Positions 26,801-34,495 of a DNA stretch of 64,000 nt are shown here, piece by piece. The notes under the pieces are model-generated. The model had not been told where the DNA came from, ran no database searches, and worked only from the letters and a program-made list of their open reading frames with translations. The first letter of the stretch is position 1. Each line of letters opens with the position of its first letter. The position numbers and the translations under genes were made by a program. Source of the DNA: Faecalicatena_A orotica (GTDB lineage: Bacteria > Bacillota > Clostridia > Lachnospirales > Lachnospiraceae); NCBI RefSeq assembly GCF_040545875.1, contig NZ_JBEPMR010000001.1; one strand, given 5' to 3'.

Positions 26801-29700
26801 ACAATGGGAGAAAAGTTTCCGTTTACGACAGACGGAAGGTTTGGTCTTGTAATGTCCTTAAGGACACCAAAATAAATCCCTCCTCTTCCCGTAAAAATGC
26901 TCCACTGAAGTACAAAAGAATTGGAAAAATCCAGATTATGAGGAAATCCCAGATCCACATAAAAACCACCATTTGTATAGACTTCCACGCGGATTGTCCC
27001 CAAAGTGAGACTTATCACCCCAAGCTGAAAACTCCTGTACTTTTGGGGAACTATCATCTCGCCGCGGAACATGTATACCTCACTGGTCACCCGTTTATAG
27101 AGCAGTTCGATTCCAAATCCATCAAAAGAGGCCATAGCACTTCCCGGTTTTGCCTTCACTGTAGCAAGAATACCGTAGAGTACAGGATCATTTAAGACAA
27201 TCTTAATATTCAGCATTTCATTAATAGTAAAGTCAGCACCAAACAGCCATTTGCTCTCTCCATCATAAGACACATCCCCCGGCAGAAGTCCCGGTTCTTT
27301 TGGAGGCGTAATCTGGTCTTTCAGAGCCTGGACTGCCTCTGTTATACTGTCTGCTTCTGAAATCCCATCATTTTTCAGGTGCTGGCCCATCCCCAGATAA
27401 TCCAGGACAAATTTTTTTTCATTTTCCACGCTTTCCCGGGGTGGCTGGCCGTCAATGGCGTCCCATGTGACAGGGTTATTTTCATCGTAAGTGACACCCA
27501 GCATTTTCCCTGTTAAGACAAAGAAAATCTTCCGGGTATTCATGTCATACCTGACCCCCAGCTTATCTATGTACATCAGACCCGCAATATCCAGCTCTGC
27601 CTGATATAAAAACCAGGCCTGATTGTCTGTAGCATCCAGTTCAAAAAGAAACCTTGCCAAATCAATTTTATTCAGCAGATTCCAGGGCGCATCCAAAGAA
27701 AACTTTTTGTTTGGGTTTATCATATTTACCAGGGATTCCACCAGGTCACCCAGAGTCATTCCCCCCAGACTGATACATAGAATTTCATGTTGTTCCCGCC
27801 AAAACCAGGCGGCCTTAAGATACACCTTTTCATACTCTACCCGGAAAAGAAAGTTTCTGTTTTCCTTTGTCTGTATATGGTCAATCTGAACCAGAATCTT
27901 GAAACTTCCCAGAGACATATAGGCCAAAGCTGAGACATCTGTCTCAGTCTTCTCCTGTTTTTCAACCAAAATTCTGCCTCCCAGAGTTAATTTCTTCTGA
28001 AGGATAGTAATATTCCATCCGGCTTCAAAAGCAGTACTCACCAAAAATATGCCTCCCTGGGTAGCATAGGAAACATTAAGTACACTAAGTTTTAAAGAAA
28101 AGATATCGTCCGGTGTCTGCGATACGCCGAACATCTGGGAAAGGAGATTTCCAATCTTGACTTCTCCACGGTATAGTCCCCCCTCAAAGATCCATCCCGG
28201 ATTCTCATATACTGCTTTCAGGAAAATGGAAAAGAAATCTTCTCCTTCCCCAAATTCCATCTCCCCCTGGAAATAAAAGCTGTGATGGAAAGTTGCTGCC
28301 CTGGCACCTGCCGCTATTCTGGATATATTGACAGGCAGATTTCCGATGGAAAAGGACAGAATGTTCCCTACTTCCGCCTCTATAGAAAACTCTCTGCTGC
28401 TGCCGGAACCATAAACAGTAACCTGCCCCAATAAATTTTCATCTGTTTTCCACGAAACCGGAAACTGTGCACCAAAAGTCTCCGCCAGATCCCGGATTCC
28501 CGGACCCGACGCGGATTTTCCTTCCAGCCTGGCCTGTGCCACAAAGTCCAGACTCGGCAGATTCATCTCCAGATCCATAAGCAGACTGTAGCGGCCAAGG
28601 GCAATACTGAGGCCCCCTGCCACTGACGCGGTCAGCATATTCCCCAAACTCCCCGTTTTCCCCAATGACACCTGAAACCCTACGTTCAGGTGTTCCAGCG
28701 TCACATAAGGCACGGGCAGCTTCCAGGGCTGTGAGAGAGCAAATTCTATGAGCAGACGTCTCATGGTCAGACTCAGGTCCTTCTGATCCGCCACCAAGTC
28801 CATCCGGTATAATTTGAACTCATTCAGCGGCAAATCCGTGGGCAGACACAGGGAGGCTGCACTTCCCCCAATCCCAAATACGTCCATGAAAAAACCCACT
28901 ATATCCGCTATTCCAAATCCATCCGGGAAATAAGTATGGAGGTCCCATTGTCGGGAAACAGAAAACAGTGGCAGCGTAAACTCTACCTGTGAAACCCGGG
29001 GAAGTGTCAGGATGATTTTCAAGCCTGCTTCTGAAATCACAGAATAATCAAAACTTTCCTCATACTCCCCGCCATTTTGCAGAAGCAATGACATCCTCCC
29101 ACAGGGAAACAGGCCGGATACTGATTTTAACAAAGGAATGTCCAGTTTAAACTTCCCTTCTTTATTCACGACTCCCTCAACAGACTGGATTCCTGTAAGA
29201 AAATTTCCGTACTTTTCCCAATGGCGTTCTGAAGGCATCTCTGTTTTTCCAGAAAAAGTAAGGGGAAAATAAGAATCATATGCTGCGCTGTCAAAAGATA
29301 AAACAGGCATAAAAATCGGAAAATCTGCTGCCAGATAACTTTCCTCCCTGCGCCCCCTCTCATCCCATATGAGTGTAGGGCCTACATTTCCGAAGAAATC
29401 CTGAAGGGTTCCCTTTAAATCACACCAGAAAGTCACCTGATACTCTATCCGCTCTTTTTCCTGCTCCCTGCATACTATTTCTGCAGAAAAATATTCGCCG
29501 TGATTCCAGTTCTGGACAGGTGCCCTGCCTTTAATCACTACCCGTTCAGACTGTAATGTAATCACACAGTCCTCCAGAGTAACGACACCAACTGCCAGAA
29601 ACAATCTAATAAATGCCCCCTGACAGATTTCCGGGCCAACGCTCAGACTTCCTCCCCTTTTCTCTGCTTCCAAAATCTCATAGAGTTCCTCCAGCCTCAT
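20824..29700 (-). CDS. Giant (2958-aa) beta-rich protein with LysM-like modules, unknown function
   Basis: This is the last and largest gene of the five-gene operon; its ATG follows GGAGGTAGGG and lies 13 nt after the previous stop. I do not recognise a named family with certainty. Residues 1-1100 are dominated by alternating beta-strand patterns with repeated Gly-Gly and aromatic turns (for example GGFYVDLGFPHNLDF near 900) and resemble, from memory only, DUF6603-type giant proteins. A Pro-Trp boundary near 1100 is followed by a mixed region with LysM-like modules: one at about 1373-1415 (NVKDGDTLEDIRRRYGADI) and a weaker one at about 1590-1625 ending KPGQRIQV. The last 1300 residues are again mixed alpha/beta without a motif I know. 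No signal peptide, membrane span or sortase motif is visible, and no frameshift breaks the 8.9-kb frame. Confidence 0.8.
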   Translation of the reverse strand: MRLEELYEILEAEKRGGSLSVGPEICQGAFIRLFLAVGVVTLEDCVITLQSERVVIKGRAPVQNWNHGEYFSAEIVCREQEKERIEYQVTFWCDLKGTLQDFFGNVGPTLIWDERGRREESYLAADFPIFMPVLSFDSAAYDSYFPLTFSGKTEMPSERHWEKYGNFLTGIQSVEGVVNKEGKFKLDIPLLKSVSGLFPCGRMSLLLQNGGEYEESFDYSVISEAGLKIILTLPRVSQVEFTLPLFSVSRQWDLHTYFPDGFGIADIVGFFMDVFGIGGSAASLCLPTDLPLNEFKLYRMDLVADQKDLSLTMRRLLIEFALSQPWKLPVPYVTLEHLNVGFQVSLGKTGSLGNMLTASVAGGLSIALGRYSLLMDLEMNLPSLDFVAQARLEGKSASGPGIRDLAETFGAQFPVSWKTDENLLGQVTVYGSGSSREFSIEAEVGNILSFSIGNLPVNISRIAAGARAATFHHSFYFQGEMEFGEGEDFFSIFLKAVYENPGWIFEGGLYRGEVKIGNLLSQMFGVSQTPDDIFSLKLSVLNVSYATQGGIFLVSTAFEAGWNITILQKKLTLGGRILVEKQEKTETDVSALAYMSLGSFKILVQIDHIQTKENRNFLFRVEYEKVYLKAAWFWREQHEILCISLGGMTLGDLVESLVNMINPNKKFSLDAPWNLLNKIDLARFLFELDATDNQAWFLYQAELDIAGLMYIDKLGVRYDMNTRKIFFVLTGKMLGVTYDENNPVTWDAIDGQPPRESVENEKKFVLDYLGMGQHLKNDGISEADSITEAVQALKDQITPPKEPGLLPGDVSYDGESKWLFGADFTINEMLNIKIVLNDPVLYGILATVKAKPGSAMASFDGFGIELLYKRVTSEVYMFRGEMIVPQKYRSFQLGVISLTLGTIRVEVYTNGGFYVDLGFPHNLDFSNSFVLQWSIFTGRGGIYFGVLKDITRPNLPSVVNGNFSPIVVLGLGLSVGLGRSFDLGIVKGGVSLEVFGIFEGVAAVFHEKDTGKEDTYYYVKAVAGVAGRLFLSVDFKIITIQASAEVSAWAALTLQAYKKTLVEVDLSLKLQASIKILFIKIKFSFSFHQHVTFTMGEDQPAPWIEEGDNRMLQPVQARRMAGRLQVRQIEARVVHLEIVPMFYIQEPSINGEQQYGAAFLMMMDTEGLSRLTSLLTEWILSHFPGDSVDSHEAYGLSMELADTMTYEVLEGFLGKNLSVTYDICRLEESGLQDEREGYIFPMLPSLALTFGSEGHEKTVRYWEEILVDENYFNEMTRYFTQLNPDPSYKEDGRRETGSTDGTMSVAKAFFQDYFRMFLREIIGRIHDIYQQCSTEKGILETSEEFQVSVSDLLYQNQNLVFSDGKILRFPSLEYNVKDGDTLEDIRRRYGADINEIWESVKHVTFLLQQGSGILFGEGIFDNSVAQLSLKEAAAVIFVRFYEEYIPEDMFYAQEVLNMNPGLAMDWEETAYGGRKLNLPGRERGYYTLCGDTPVRIGQYLSLFHAERGEWQKWDDFYDDICNRNPKEEYHPEVHFYVPEVIVYRDLDLAGLCARLYPDSKEGSGPQNKIFQARILKANTPVIIPNAVYHTAGTVTVSQVLEELPCTLIELEQAVSENGVLKPGQRIQVKEAALIKKEEIERQIGEQASVVGSMLSRFLLQGLKVLDPCTQNRVGERLVPLYQALGQQFAIENKDVALKVASLEPNCTWVEQGEKQITMLWEEIAKKLPAGDFSALPKAFIQMEDFLVSPQYFTISKTASYYRGQEVFTIQKFSEAMEEVLHTGKSAPQLRDEEGIQKSAMWGCLIPLEIGLCQEEGIFNVYGADAGKRLILHELLGLTGAELHFMYQASEVSKGEQNFQEYEWSAEESFLAKTNLSVETHMEPLGVLSEAGTGSYTADLTQPKDMLRLLWECSTVGGGGYYFRLKTADNGTLPRDIFNEDGGGTLWLLVECMEYSPIAAYVNCAVTRVSSGKKKTLTLMTTDLEQQIMIPRFPVGCIGLSTDASVPPEEDTPEAYMRRLYQIVGYQLREVSGRYEGSNLSAPIVPSEENGRWIYRPVVPVYRYISGKGQENPYLAVGKPGKIALEVRDVLGNFLEMGETGFVPSYNDVLIGTGQWAGAGLSYEITGTVESPVLRLYFETSFEEKWGEELAQFQRKAFWQLQCEDIEVELDSPVNDASYRFSELKQGDKTYLELLREYADALACYLEGEEIPKPETWHLDFLLDLDKYPLPDSVFKLKGVLTVKRDAGLAKEPAVREGSSVVWPRCEESSISFCEEASRVLPGLLFARKAQGDSEFYGITYGRDGFLKELGIQNFTYYYGENQENKVEAPEFYALRPLYPGLLSRRAKVRSLLGDKTFDILFTNRDISDVDMEIWAVSFLEDLESLLLPEQVLRAGLLCRDSMNRLVEAKGRLAEAIAEQVMPLRPEGRPGGTELKKNVADRLKRSLKDGYLMDVIAGFHLTMKAKEHCRLTAMTKEGLTDTQVTMGKADTSKEEIYLFFTNSFRGKSIPLTADILMPELEYHIEKDGGYESSKWLKFVTPIELPVPKDRKHLLESDIDLPNPLKSCPQPPVLERHSCRIGFSESEMDRGRTLDHMSPRAGWDYSLSLRYLWREQDTLLIRVVFESLSTLKYALLEQDLFDVLAEYSLVKEALWDGLKSPNEILYRNAYTSFAELAEHAAGVWKEWLEGGAQILNGDNPAGGQAYSCSVRGTMTPSGFQFRLESSEEGLEFLEKMHIQTPLLEIEREESSGETEIRFVMKCLPLYQCAQAEPQVRIVRNQNLLFDKTRGKYLPVCEEFIYRTPFVSIPALGVSGEYTGEYLLGTVESEAITQSHMERAVSLLFDALQLENEYLTVVLSVSYYYGLDKGKEQPRILLPVTLLPMTETTDESGRSRIFIENLGADLYFWYKEEKPVTNCCGLLFDLKVYQRNGERQILHFSNLNVKFILRSDFKVSATLLE

Positions 29701-29715
29701 ACCCTACCTCCTTCT

Positions 29716-31539
29716 CTAATGTCTTCGCACAAACAGACGCTCCGGCGGAACCGGAACGCCGGAACCATCTCCCTGAGTCCGAAGCAATTCTGTATCCTGT
29801 GACTGGTTACCCTCCCCCAGCTTCTTATATTCAGAACAAGAGGCTTTGCAGTATTCTGTTTTAGAATACTCTATTTCATAACAATCCCCGTCCCAGGTAA
29901 AGCAGTGTGCCTGATAAGCTATCTCCCGCTTCCCATCAACTGCCTCCAGAATTGTGTAGATTGGAAGCTCTTTTGAAGTGTATGCCCAATCCCCCAATTT
30001 TGTATCGCTTTTATTAAAGCAAATGTTATGGCTGTCCGCCGATTTACCCATCGCCTCACAATAATTTACCATCCATTCCACGATAGTATAATTTGGATGT
30101 CCATGACTGCTTTTTAAACCTGCCGATATCACCATTGCCTCTGGCTCTGTATTTCCCAGCATAGCTGGAAACAGGTCTATCGTCTGTCCCTCACCATTTT
30201 GACACTGACCATAATTAGTCGTATAAGAGCCATGATGGGGAACTGTCCAGACTGCGTTCATAAAGTTTGAACAGGCATCGTTTATTGCAATTGAATAAAA
30301 AGTATGTACTGTGGCATCTCCCGGAAAGAAAAATTTGAGAAATTCCGTATCTTCTGTGTTCATCAACACGGTTACACCTGAAGTTCCATTATTTAATATT
30401 GCAGGACTGGATACACTTTCTCCTTCTACGCCTCCCCCTATTTCAGTTAATTCTTTTACAGAAAGGCGTTCCACCACATACAGTTTCAGAGGGTCATATA
30501 ACGGTATATTTGCCGCTGCCGTCATTTCAATCACTGCATTTTTTGTCAGAATCTCCAGTCTCTGAAGCATAAGTCCAACACCGGACAGACGGGCATTTTT
30601 GGTGTAATTGGCATTAGGGTTTCCGCCCACATAAGCATTTTCAATTACATCACAATATCCATCATCAGAATCTACAATATCCTTTATCTCCTGACGGGAT
30701 ATGTGCTCAAATTGATCCAGAAACTCCCCTATACCCAAGATTCCTTCAAATCCAAGTTCTTCCCCCACCACTTCATTTATAAAGTTCAAAAATAATTCTC
30801 TCCTCATAGATTCATTTTCAGGAAAAGGTAAATCTGATGTCCAGCTAAATGACTCATTTTGCCACGTTCCACAAAACCTGGCTGGAGACTCTTCAAACAC
30901 AAGTTCTGCATGCATAATGTCACAGTCTTCCTTCGCTGAAAACAAACGGATTTTCATGTCCCAGTCAATCCAATTCGCCAAACAGGCGTTATTGTTTCTT
31001 TTATTAATAAAATGAATACTTGTTTTTGTGATATCATCCTGATAGGAGAGTTTTCCCCAGATTTCATAATATGGCTGGAACATAATACAAGGACTGGTGA
31101 AATCTGCCTGATACTCATATGTTTTTTGGGCAGTATTAATAAAATAGGATAAATCTACCTTATCTTTACTTATAAATTTATTACCTATCAGCTTTCCTGG
31201 ACTGGTTTTTCTGATGGAATACTCTCCTCCGCTGAGTTCTTCCCACAGGTTATCAAACATAATCCAGTGGTCTGTATCACGGTGGGTAAATAACACATTA
31301 TCCAGGAATACCCCGTCTCCCATATCCTGGCGTTCTTTCATTTTTTCCACTGTATATTCTACCGATTTCTTATTATTCTCCGGAAGGGACGTAAGCTTTA
31401 CTGGTCTGGTACGATCAAACCCACAGTCTATCAATGTAAGGTTCACCAGACATTCCTCGCCTCCAATATCATCATAGATTTCAATGAGATTCATGCCCCC
31501 CTGGCCAACCGGAAGCATAGTAACTTTTACGCCGCTCAT
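29716..31539 (-). CDS. ComEC-type metallo-beta-lactamase-fold hydrolase, soluble
   Basis: The 607-aa protein has the metal-binding motif FTHRDTDH (H86, D88, D90 and H91 by my count) in place of the classical HxHxDH, a second motif TVPHHGSYTTNYG (about 443-455) and a third VISAGLKSSHGHPNYT (about 480-495). The HHGS and SxG..HGHPN pair is characteristic of the MBL domain of ComEC/Rec2 proteins, but no membrane or OB domains are attached. Between motifs 1 and 2 lies a 300-residue insert. A nuclease or phosphodiesterase activity is plausible but not shown. I chose the ATG at 31539 because GAGGGAGG lies just upstream; it overlaps the previous stop as ATGA, so translation is coupled. Confidence 0.85.
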   Translation of the reverse strand: MSGVKVTMLPVGQGGMNLIEIYDDIGGEECLVNLTLIDCGFDRTRPVKLTSLPENNKKSVEYTVEKMKERQDMGDGVFLDNVLFTHRDTDHWIMFDNLWEELSGGEYSIRKTSPGKLIGNKFISKDKVDLSYFINTAQKTYEYQADFTSPCIMFQPYYEIWGKLSYQDDITKTSIHFINKRNNNACLANWIDWDMKIRLFSAKEDCDIMHAELVFEESPARFCGTWQNESFSWTSDLPFPENESMRRELFLNFINEVVGEELGFEGILGIGEFLDQFEHISRQEIKDIVDSDDGYCDVIENAYVGGNPNANYTKNARLSGVGLMLQRLEILTKNAVIEMTAAANIPLYDPLKLYVVERLSVKELTEIGGGVEGESVSSPAILNNGTSGVTVLMNTEDTEFLKFFFPGDATVHTFYSIAINDACSNFMNAVWTVPHHGSYTTNYGQCQNGEGQTIDLFPAMLGNTEPEAMVISAGLKSSHGHPNYTIVEWMVNYCEAMGKSADSHNICFNKSDTKLGDWAYTSKELPIYTILEAVDGKREIAYQAHCFTWDGDCYEIEYSKTEYCKASCSEYKKLGEGNQSQDTELLRTQGDGSGVPVPPERLFVRRH

Positions 31540-34493
31540 GTTTCCTCCCTCTGGTATGCAGCATACCACCCTACATTCTTTCCGTCGGAAAACAGAAAGA
31601 TATCACTGCTGCCTTTTGGAAAAGATGCCCCCAGCACCTTGATCTGGAAATTGTGAAGTCTGAATACGTATTGGTTTTCCTGCTTTTCCAGGGTTATGGA
31701 GCCAAATCCTAACTGAAAGATTCCCTGTAGCTTAACGCCTTCTCCCGATAGTGCCCCCGGAAGGTTTACTCCCACATAATACTGGGGCATCCCGTCCTCT
31801 TCCCAGAAAGCAGTTAATAGCTGTATTGAAATCATATCCTGATCCGCCAGGGCACCGAGAGAGCCCAGCTGGATTCTCCACAGCAGACCCTGATAGCATT
31901 CCGGCGGCACTCCCTGGGACAGGGGCGCCGTAATGGGGAGAAACCCTTTCTCCTGAGGTGTCCTGCCTGAAGTTTCAACTATCAGGGAATCAAAGGAAAC
32001 TGCAAATTTTTCAGGGAAGGAATTTTCCCTCAAGGATGCTTCTTCCCTGATATATCCCAGATGACTATATTCCATGTTCATAGGGCCTGACTTGGGCATT
32101 CTGATAAAAAGCTGGTAAAAAGGCATTCCCTCTTCAGCGCCCTGCCCTCCGTATCCCAGCAAATCTGCCTCGCTCAGCTCTCGGCAGGAAAATACGCCTG
32201 TCAAATCAAAACATCCCTCTCCTTCCTCTCCCACTGTCAGGTTCATTTTCTGAATCCATACTTTTTCGATTCCCGAACCGGAGAGGGCGTAACAGACACT
32301 CTGTTTTAAATGATACTGATACTTCCTTACCCCGTCCTCTTCTGCCATCTGCCCCTGAAGTATCAGACAATTTCCGTCTGTATTTCCTTCTGAAACCGCA
32401 GAGACCTCAAACAACCGGTTAACCAGTATTTCCGAACTGCTTGTAAATGACACAATATGTCCTGCCTGAATCCTCACCCTGATTTCCCGGGTCAGATAAT
32501 CATAATCCGGCGGCATACTCTCATAGACCAGCTTTTTGTCTGACGTATAATCAATCAGTCCGCTTATCTCTGACTGCTCCAGATAAATCCCCTTCTGTTC
32601 CTCCCTGTGAATCTGTCCGGCCCGGATCACAAGATAAGAGGCATAAAATTGATCTGTCTCCACACTCTCCATGATAACGCCAATCTCAGGAGGCAGTTCT
32701 TCCATAGACACCGATACATTGACGGCCAGTATTCCCTGAAATTTTTTATCCCCCGCTGCCTCTATAAATTCCTCCCATCCCTCTTTTACTTCCCCATCTT
32801 CTGTATATGCATTTTTAGCCGTTTCCCTGAATGACAGATTTTCCCGCTGATCTTCCTCAATGCTTTTTTCTCCTGCATATTTCAGAAAGATCATTGTTCT
32901 GCTGCCTGTGTGCTGCCCCCGCCAATAATCCGGCAAAAGTAAAAACCGGATGCCTTCCACCAGAAAGCAGAATCCATCCGAAGGTCCTGCTTTATCAAAT
33001 TCTCCGGGGTCCTGAATAGCATATAAAAACTCTTTGTGCTGAAACTTTTCCCTCAGTTCCGAATAGATATGGGTGAAGCGTAAATCTGGAAGTGTACCTG
33101 TTCCTGATAAGTCAGCCAATCCAATCCACTCATATTCTCCCTTGGGCGACACCTGCGCCATCAGGCTCTGGGGTGTCACTCCGCGCATAGATTCCGTCCA
33201 CAGGCCTCCTCTTTCTGATGCCTTTTTCTTTAAGATTTCTCTTCTTTTTTCATAAAGTCCCTTCTCCAGAACATCCCTGTCCTCCCATGATTCCATATGT
33301 ATTTCCCGAAAAAGAGTCATGGGAACGGCAGGCATTTTGTTAGGAAAAGTGGCAGCCGGTATTTCCAGAAAACACAGTCGCTTATTTTCAGGCGCAGCAA
33401 ACAGGGCAGCCCCTTCTGGCTGGCAATAATAAAATGCCTCTCCCAACACACCAATCCAGGAAGTGGTGCCAAGGATTGTCTTCTCCTCTTCATAAGGAAA
33501 GACCGCAGGCATAGAAGGGGTAAACTGAATCATCGCCCCCTCCTGAAGTCCGATATTTTCCGTTCCAGACAGGCCACATAAGAGTTTTCTTACTTCTCTG
33601 TCCACAGAAAAATTTCCCTCTATTCCCAGGTACAGCCTTTTTCTTGTCACCACCTCTCCCTTTTTGTTTTTGTAGGCAAGGACAGGCTTTCTCTGGAATA
33701 CCAGTGCAGAGTCCTCTTCCGCCTTCAATTTTACTGCTCTGCCTGTATGGGTTGTAAAAAAAGACCGGAAACTGCTGCCGGCTAAGGAAAGTCTGGTCCT
33801 CTTTGTATCCAACAATGCCTGGGGCGTAATCTTAAATTCGGTGTAAAACGTAGTTTCCGGGATCAATACGCGGCTCACTGCCTGGGAAAGAAATCCCTGT
33901 TCCTTTGCCAGTTCCTCCTGCTCCTCCATAATTCTAGCATGCCGGATACCTGCATCCAGCCTCTCCATCAAGTCTTCACATGCATCCTCCCTGACAGAAA
34001 AAGCTCCCTTAAATGTTCCGCACTCCTCTCCGGCTGTATGCAATTCCAACTCCCGGGTATCCCCCAGAAGCCGGATTTTTCCAGTGGACAGACTGTAGTT
34101 TCCCGTTCCCGGAAACACAAACAAAAAAGTATCATTCCTGACAGAAAGACTCTCCCAGGGATTTATCGTCAGGGAGTATCCACCAAATGCCAGATTTTTA
34201 ACCTCATCTGTATTTTCCATCTTAAAGACTTTCCAGTCGAAATAATTTTCTTCTGGATTTTCCACCCATAAGAACAAAAGTTCTCTGTTCCACCTTCTCA
34301 GATATTGGATTCCTTTCTCCGACAAGACATGGCCGTCAGCCGCCTCCCTGGGGCAAAACAGATACCGTCCCCCCTTTAAAAAGCTGTCTTCCAATCCTAT
34401 AACCGACTGCTCATAGTCTCCCTTCAAAAAACAGTACATGACTCCCTTTTGATAAACCCCGTATTCTCCTTGATAAATACGACTCAGTTCCAT
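31536..34493 (-). CDS. 985-aa beta-rich protein of unknown function
   Basis: I do not recognise this protein. It is mostly predicted beta-strand, with frequent Gly-Tyr-Phe turns and few long helices; one charged helical segment lies at about 190-205 (RIMEEQEELAKEQG). The last 100 residues (GVKLQGIFQLGFGSITLEK and following) look like the strand pattern of the N-terminal part of the 2958-aa protein, suggesting shared architecture. No signal peptide, Cys-rich motif or enzymatic signature is visible. The ATG at 34493 lies two bases after the TAA of the upstream gene and its own TGA overlaps the next ATG, so it is the centre of a coupled chain. Confidence 0.75.
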   Translation of the reverse strand: MELSRIYQGEYGVYQKGVMYCFLKGDYEQSVIGLEDSFLKGGRYLFCPREAADGHVLSEKGIQYLRRWNRELLFLWVENPEENYFDWKVFKMENTDEVKNLAFGGYSLTINPWESLSVRNDTFLFVFPGTGNYSLSTGKIRLLGDTRELELHTAGEECGTFKGAFSVREDACEDLMERLDAGIRHARIMEEQEELAKEQGFLSQAVSRVLIPETTFYTEFKITPQALLDTKRTRLSLAGSSFRSFFTTHTGRAVKLKAEEDSALVFQRKPVLAYKNKKGEVVTRKRLYLGIEGNFSVDREVRKLLCGLSGTENIGLQEGAMIQFTPSMPAVFPYEEEKTILGTTSWIGVLGEAFYYCQPEGAALFAAPENKRLCFLEIPAATFPNKMPAVPMTLFREIHMESWEDRDVLEKGLYEKRREILKKKASERGGLWTESMRGVTPQSLMAQVSPKGEYEWIGLADLSGTGTLPDLRFTHIYSELREKFQHKEFLYAIQDPGEFDKAGPSDGFCFLVEGIRFLLLPDYWRGQHTGSRTMIFLKYAGEKSIEEDQRENLSFRETAKNAYTEDGEVKEGWEEFIEAAGDKKFQGILAVNVSVSMEELPPEIGVIMESVETDQFYASYLVIRAGQIHREEQKGIYLEQSEISGLIDYTSDKKLVYESMPPDYDYLTREIRVRIQAGHIVSFTSSSEILVNRLFEVSAVSEGNTDGNCLILQGQMAEEDGVRKYQYHLKQSVCYALSGSGIEKVWIQKMNLTVGEEGEGCFDLTGVFSCRELSEADLLGYGGQGAEEGMPFYQLFIRMPKSGPMNMEYSHLGYIREEASLRENSFPEKFAVSFDSLIVETSGRTPQEKGFLPITAPLSQGVPPECYQGLLWRIQLGSLGALADQDMISIQLLTAFWEEDGMPQYYVGVNLPGALSGEGVKLQGIFQLGFGSITLEKQENQYVFRLHNFQIKVLGASFPKGSSDIFLFSDGKNVGWYAAYQREET

Positions 34494-34495
34494 CC

